Part shown: piece by piece, positions 10,075 to 14,523 of the stretch
Position numbering within the stretch: the first letter of the stretch is position 1
Layout: each line of letters starts with the position of its first letter
Source of the DNA: Hymenoscyphus infarciens
Lineage: Eukaryota > Ascomycota > Leotiomycetes > Helotiales > Helotiaceae
DNA length: 14,523 bases
Assembly (NCBI GenBank): GCA_001414345.1
Contig: LLCB01000649.1
Coordinates: forward strand, 1 to 14,523
Reading direction: 5' to 3'
Position numbers and translations under genes: made by a program
Notes under the pieces: model-generated
The model's input: only the letters and a program-made list of their open reading frames with translations
What the model was told of the DNA's origin: nothing
The model's database searches: none

Positions 10075-10561
10075 AATAGAAGTCTAAAAGTCTTTTAAAT
10101 AAATATTTAACCTATAATAGATTATAAGTATAATACTCTTAGAGTCTATTTAGCTTATATATATCTAAGATATATACTACTAAAAATCATAGGTTAATAT
10201 ATATATACTAATTCTATATATATACTAGTATTTGATATATATATTTAAAAGTAATATAAAACCCTTATTTAATCTCGTATATCTTAGTATATATATAAAT
10301 TTAATATATACTACTAAAAAAACATTTAAATCTCTAGAGATATCTCTTTCTATCTATAGTATATCTATTCTATAACTAGTTTTATAGTACTAGATTATAA
10401 ATATGAAATATATATACTAATATATATATATTATAAGCTAAATAATAACTTAAAAGATTAAGAAACACTTAATAATATATACTAACTTATATAAGGTTAC
10501 TATTTAGAGTATCTTAATAGATATTTATATATATATTTAAATAATTTATAAAAGCTTAATA

Positions 10562-10604
10562 TACTCTTAGTAAATAATAGACTAAATATCTTATACTTTT
10601 AATA
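10562..10604 (+). repeat. 43-bp direct repeat, copy 2
   Basis: Second copy of the 10032-10074 repeat. A shorter, more diverged third copy follows at about 10626-10660, with the shared TACTTTAAGTAGATAATA word and CGTCTTTTAA. The repeats end just before the right satellite starts and may mark the terminus of the central block. Confidence 0.7.
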
Positions 10605-11440
10605 GAAAATAAGTTAAAAGTATTATACTTTAAGTAGATAATAAACTAAACGTCTTTTAAGTATATAGGTTCTAATATTAGAACGTAAGATATAGAATAA
10701 GTTCTAATTTTAAAACTTATAACTTAACTATATTCAGTATTTAAAGTTTCTACTATTAGAACTTATAACTTATATATAACTTATATCTTAAGTTCTAATA
10801 TTAAAGCTTATAACTAAAGTATAACTTATATTTAACATTCTAATATTAGAACTTATAACTTAACTATATCTAATATTTAAAGTTTCTATTCTTAGAACTT
10901 ATAATTTAAATTTTAAGTTATTATATTAGAAACTATAACTAAAGTATAACCTATATTTTATATTCTAATATTAGAACTTATTCTATATCTTAAGTTCTAA
11001 TATTAGAACTTATATCTAAAGTATAACTTATATTTTATATTCTACTATTAAAACTTATTCTAGATCTTAAATTCTAATATTAGAACTTATATAACTTATA
11101 TTTTAAGTTCTAATATTAGAACTTATAACTTAACTATATCTAATATTTAAAGTTTCTACTATTAGAACTTATAACTAAAGTATAACTTATATTTTATATT
11201 CTACTATTAACTAAAGTATAACTTATATTTTAAGTTCTAATATTAGAACTTTTTCTATATCTTACGTTCTAATATTAGAACTTATAACTTAAACTTATTC
11301 TATATTTTAAGTTCTAATATTAGAACTTATTCTATATCTTAAGTTCTAATATTAGAACTTATTACTAAATTATAACTAATATCTAAGGTTCTAATATTAG
11401 AACTTATAACTTAAACTTATTCTATATTTTAAGTTCTAAT

Positions 11441-11820
11441 ATTAGAACTTATTACTAAAGTATAACTTATTTTTTAAGTTCTACTATTAGAACTTATACG
11501 TTAACTATATCTACTATTTAAAGTTTCTACTATTTAAACTTATAACTAAACTATATCTAATATCTTAAGTTTAACTATTAAAACTTATAACTTAACTATA
11601 ACTAATATCTTAATTTCTACTATTAGAACTTATAACTTAAACTTATTCTATATCTTAAGTTCTAATATTAGAACTTATAACTTAACTATATCTAATATAT
11701 TAAGTTTCTATTATTATAACTTATTAATAAAGTATAACTTATATTTTAAGTTCTACTATTAGAACTTATAAGTTAACTATATCTACTATTTAGAGTTTCT
11801 ACTATTTAAACTTATAACTT
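11441..11820 (+). repeat. Higher-order repeat, copy A (partner at 13015-13394)
   Basis: The order of monomer variants here recurs 1,574 bp downstream with few changes. Landmarks are TTATTTTTTAAG at 11467 and 13041, and TTATTAATAAAGTATAAC at 11721 and 13295. Similarity extends further left to about 11286, but there one extra monomer in this copy breaks the constant offset. The satellite therefore has grown by duplicating multi-monomer blocks as well as single units. Confidence 0.75.
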
Positions 11821-12222
11821 AAACTTATTCTATATCTTAAGTTCTAATATTAGAACTTATAATTTAACTATATCTAATATATTAAGTTTCTAATATTAGA
11901 ACTTATTACTAAAGTATAATTTATATCTTAAGTTCTAATATTAGAACTTATTAATAAAGTATAACTAATATTTTAAGTTCTAATATTAGAACTTATTCTA
12001 TATCTTAACTTCTAATATTAGAACCTATTACTAAAGTATACCTAATATCTTAAGTTCTAATATTAGAACTTATAACTAAACTATACCTAATATCTTAATT
12101 TCTACTATTAGAACTTATAACTTAAACTTATTCTATATTTTAAGTTCTAATATTAGAACTTATAACTTAAACTTATTCTATATCTTAAGTTCTAATAATA
12201 GAACTTATAACTCTACTATAAG

Positions 12223-12525
12223 TAATATCTTAAGTTCTACTATTATAACTTATAACTTAAACTTATTCTATATTTTAAGTTCTAATATTAGAACTTATTC
12301 TATATTTTAAGTTCTAATATTAGAACTTATAACTTAATTATATTTAATATCTTAACTTCTACTATTAGAACTTATAACTTAATTATATTTAATATCTTAA
12401 GTTCTATTATTAGAACTTATAACTTAATAATATCTACTATCTAAAGTTTCTACTATTTAAACTTATAACTAAACTATATCTAATATCTTCAGCTCTACTA
12501 TTAGAACTTATAACTTAATTATATT
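12223..12525 (+). repeat. 303-bp tandem duplication, copy 1
   Basis: A multi-monomer block followed at once by an apparently identical second copy. Anchor words include CTTCAGCTCTAC at 12487 and 12790, exactly 303 bp apart, and TATTATAACTTATAAC at 12241 and 12544. Both copies keep the same rare CA in TTCAGCTC. I found no difference on visual comparison. Confidence 0.85.
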
Positions 12526-12828
12526 TAATATCTTAAGTTCTACTATTATAACTTATAACTTAAACTTATTCTATATTTTAAGTTCTAATATTAGAACTTA
12601 TTCTATATTTTAAGTTCTAATATTAGAACTTATAACTTAATTATATTTAATATCTTAACTTCTACTATTAGAACTTATAACTTAATTATATTTAATATCT
12701 TAAGTTCTATTATTAGAACTTATAACTTAATAATATCTACTATCTAAAGTTTCTACTATTTAAACTTATAACTAAACTATATCTAATATCTTCAGCTCTA
12801 CTATTAGAACTTATAACTTAATTATATT
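12526..12828 (+). repeat. 303-bp tandem duplication, copy 2
   Basis: Direct second copy of 12223-12525. The sequence after 12828 begins a third copy but departs within about 50 bp (TATTAGAAC in place of TATTATAAC, then TATATC in place of TATATT). The identity of copies 1 and 2 indicates a recent unequal crossover or a similar event. Confidence 0.85.
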
Positions 12829-13014
12829 TAATATCTTAAGTTCTACTATTAGAACTTATAACTTAAACTTATTCTATATCTTAAGTTCTAATATTAGAAC
12901 TTATAACTTAAACTTATTCTATATTTTAAGTTCTAATATTAGAACTTATTCTATATCTTAAGTTCTAATATTAGAACTTATTACTAAATTATAACTAATA
13001 TCTTAGGTTCTAAT

Positions 13015-13394
13015 ATTAGAACTTATTACTAAAGTATAACTTATTTTTTAAGTTCTACTATTAGAACTTATAAGTTAACTATATCTACTATTTAAAGTTT
13101 CTACTATTTAAACTTATAACTAAACTATATATAAGATCTTAAGTTTAACTATTAAAACCTATAACTTAACTTTAACTAATATCTTAATTTCTACTATTAG
13201 AACTTATAACTTAAACTTATCCTATATCTTAAGTTCTAATATTAGAACTTATAACTTAACTATATCTAATATATTAAGATTCTATTATTATAACTTATTA
13301 ATAAAGTATAACTTATATTTTAAGTTCTACTATTAGAACTTATAAGTTAACTATATCTACTATTTAAAGTTTCTACTATTTAAACTTATAACTA
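13015..13394 (+). repeat. Higher-order repeat, copy B (partner at 11441-11820)
   Basis: Second copy of the block at 11441-11820, at a constant offset of 1,574 bp. Small differences include TATATATAAGATCTTAAG in place of a TATATCTAATATCTTAAG form near 13125, and TTATCC for TTATTC near 13218. The divergence is higher than in the 303-bp duplication, so this event is probably older. Confidence 0.75.
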
Positions 13395-14275
13395 TACTAT
13401 ATCTAATATCTTAAGTTTAACTATTAAAACTTATAACTTAACTATAACTAATATATTAATTTCTACTATTAGAACTTATAACTTAAACTTATTCTATATC
13501 TTAAGTTCTAATATTAGAACTTATTACTAAAGTATAACTTATATTATAAGTTCTAATATTAGAACTTATTCTATATCTTAAGTTCTATTATTATAACTTA
13601 TAACTTAAACTTATTCGATATTTTAAGTTCTAATAATAGAACTTATAACTTAATTATATTTAATATCTTAAGTTCTAATATTAGAACTTATAACTTAAAC
13701 TTATTCTATATTTTAAGTTCTAATATTAGAACTTATTCTATATCTTAAGTTCTAATATTAGAACTTATAACCTAACTATATCTAATATTTTAAGTTTCTA
13801 ATATTAGAACTTATTACTAAAGTATAACTTATATCTTAAGTTCTACTATTATAACTTATAACTTAAACTTATTCTATACTTTAAGTTCTAATAATAGAAC
13901 TTATAACTTAATTATATTTAATATCTTAAGTTCTACTATTAGAACTTATAACTTAATAATATCTACTATCTAAAGTTTCTACTATTTAAACTTATAACTA
14001 AACTATACCTAATATCTTAATTTCTACTATTAGAACTTATAACTTAAACTTATTCTATATCTTAAGTTCTAATATTAGAACTAATAACTTAACTATATCT
14101 AATATATTAAGTTTCTAATATTAGAACTTATTACTAAAGTATAACTTATATCTTAAGTTCTAATATTTAAACTTATTCTATATCTTAAGTTCTACTATTA
14201 GAACTTATAACTAAATAATAACTAATATCTTAAGTTCTACTATTAGAACTTATAACTTAAACTTATTCTATATTT

Positions 14276-14523
14276 TAAGTTCTAATATTAGAACTTATTA
14301 CTAAAGTATAACTTATATCTTAAGTTCTAATATTAGAACTTATTACTAAAGTATAACTAATATCTTAAGTTCTAATATTAGAACTTATTACTAAAGTATA
14401 ACTTATATCTTAAGTTCTAATATTAGAACTTATTACTAAAGTATAACTTATATCTTAAGTTCTAATATTAGAACTTATTACTAAAGTATAACTTATATCT
14501 TAAGTTCTAATATTAGAACTTAT
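14276..14523 (+). repeat. Homogeneous 45-bp satellite run
   Basis: About five and a half consecutive 45-bp monomers of one type: the palindrome followed by the TTACTAAAGTATAACTTATA spacer. TCTAATATTAGAACTTATTA recurs at 14281, 14371 and 14461, exactly two monomers apart. One monomer has AACTAATATC in place of AACTTATATC near 14356. This is the most uniform part of the window and continues off its end. Confidence 0.9.

Larger units (their letters stand above)
10021..10667. other. Very AT-rich right margin of the central block
   Basis: About 650 bp dominated by TATATATA runs, with almost no C or G between 10190 and 10440 and no supported gene. It holds a dispersed 43-bp direct repeat (listed separately) and a shorter ATATATACTACTAAAAA repeat ending at about 10186 and 10320. 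It joins directly to the right satellite array at 10668. It may be the non-coding end of a dead element, but no matching left terminus was found. Confidence 0.5.
10668..14523. repeat. Right palindromic satellite array
   Basis: The same palindrome (AAGTTCTAATATTAGAACTT) restarts at 10668 and runs to the window end, several dozen copies. The spacers differ in part from the left array. TAACTTAAACTTATTCTATA and TAACTTAACTATATCTAATA are frequent here, and the left-array TAGCTTATATATAACC form is missing. TTACTAAAGTATAACTTATA and the short TTCTATATC are shared. Monomers are again mostly 45 bp with 32-bp short forms. Many copies have one arm altered to TTCTACTATTAGAAC or TTTCTACTATTTAAAC, which breaks perfect symmetry. 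The array continues beyond the window. Confidence 0.95.

Noticed and set aside
1..14523. Mitochondrial or apicomplexan AT-rich genome
   Set aside because: Neither explains selective loss of CA/TG with CT/AG retained. There are also no tRNAs, rRNAs or long open frames, which a mitochondrial genome of this length should show.

Overview
This looks like a block of fungal heterochromatin and not a gene region. The DNA is extremely AT-rich, roughly four fifths A+T by eye. Its dinucleotide use is also lopsided: CA and TG are almost absent, while TA, CT and AG are abundant, so the surviving C mostly sits in CT/CC and the surviving G in AG/GG. That is the mark of saturated repeat-induced point mutation (RIP, CpA to TpA on either strand), known from filamentous ascomycetes (Pezizomycotina). 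I infer a subtelomeric, pericentromeric or similar AT-isochore of such a fungus; the species cannot be named. I see no intact gene, tRNA, rRNA, CRISPR array or functional mobile element.

Layout. Positions 1-1590 are a dense satellite array built around a perfect palindrome with the 20-base core AAGTTCTAATATTAGAACTT, recurring mostly every 45 bp or 32 bp. It frays through 1590-1790, and stray copies lie at about 2506-2880. Positions 2881-10667 hold about 7.8 kb of non-satellite, RIP-ravaged DNA, probably decayed transposon or duplicated sequence that I could not assign to a family. This block contains a short AGA microsatellite, a 15-bp minisatellite (5218-5292), a 58/39-bp minisatellite (8523-8757), two pockets where CA/TG survive (about 5425-5575 and 7030-7260), and a very AT-rich right margin with a 43-bp direct repeat. 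From 10668 to the end the palindromic satellite resumes with partly different spacers. It also shows higher-order structure there: a 303-bp tandem duplication, a larger repeat with a 1,574-bp offset, and a regular 45-bp array at the end.

Interpretation. The two arrays share the palindrome and the 45-bp length but differ in spacer families. The simplest model is one satellite domain interrupted by, or assembled around, a stretch of RIP-killed repeats. Candidate reading frames in the central block are short. Because RIP removes TGA and creates TAA/TAG everywhere, reading stops back to Gln/Trp makes every frame look like a decayed gene, so gene calls here are deliberately few and weak.
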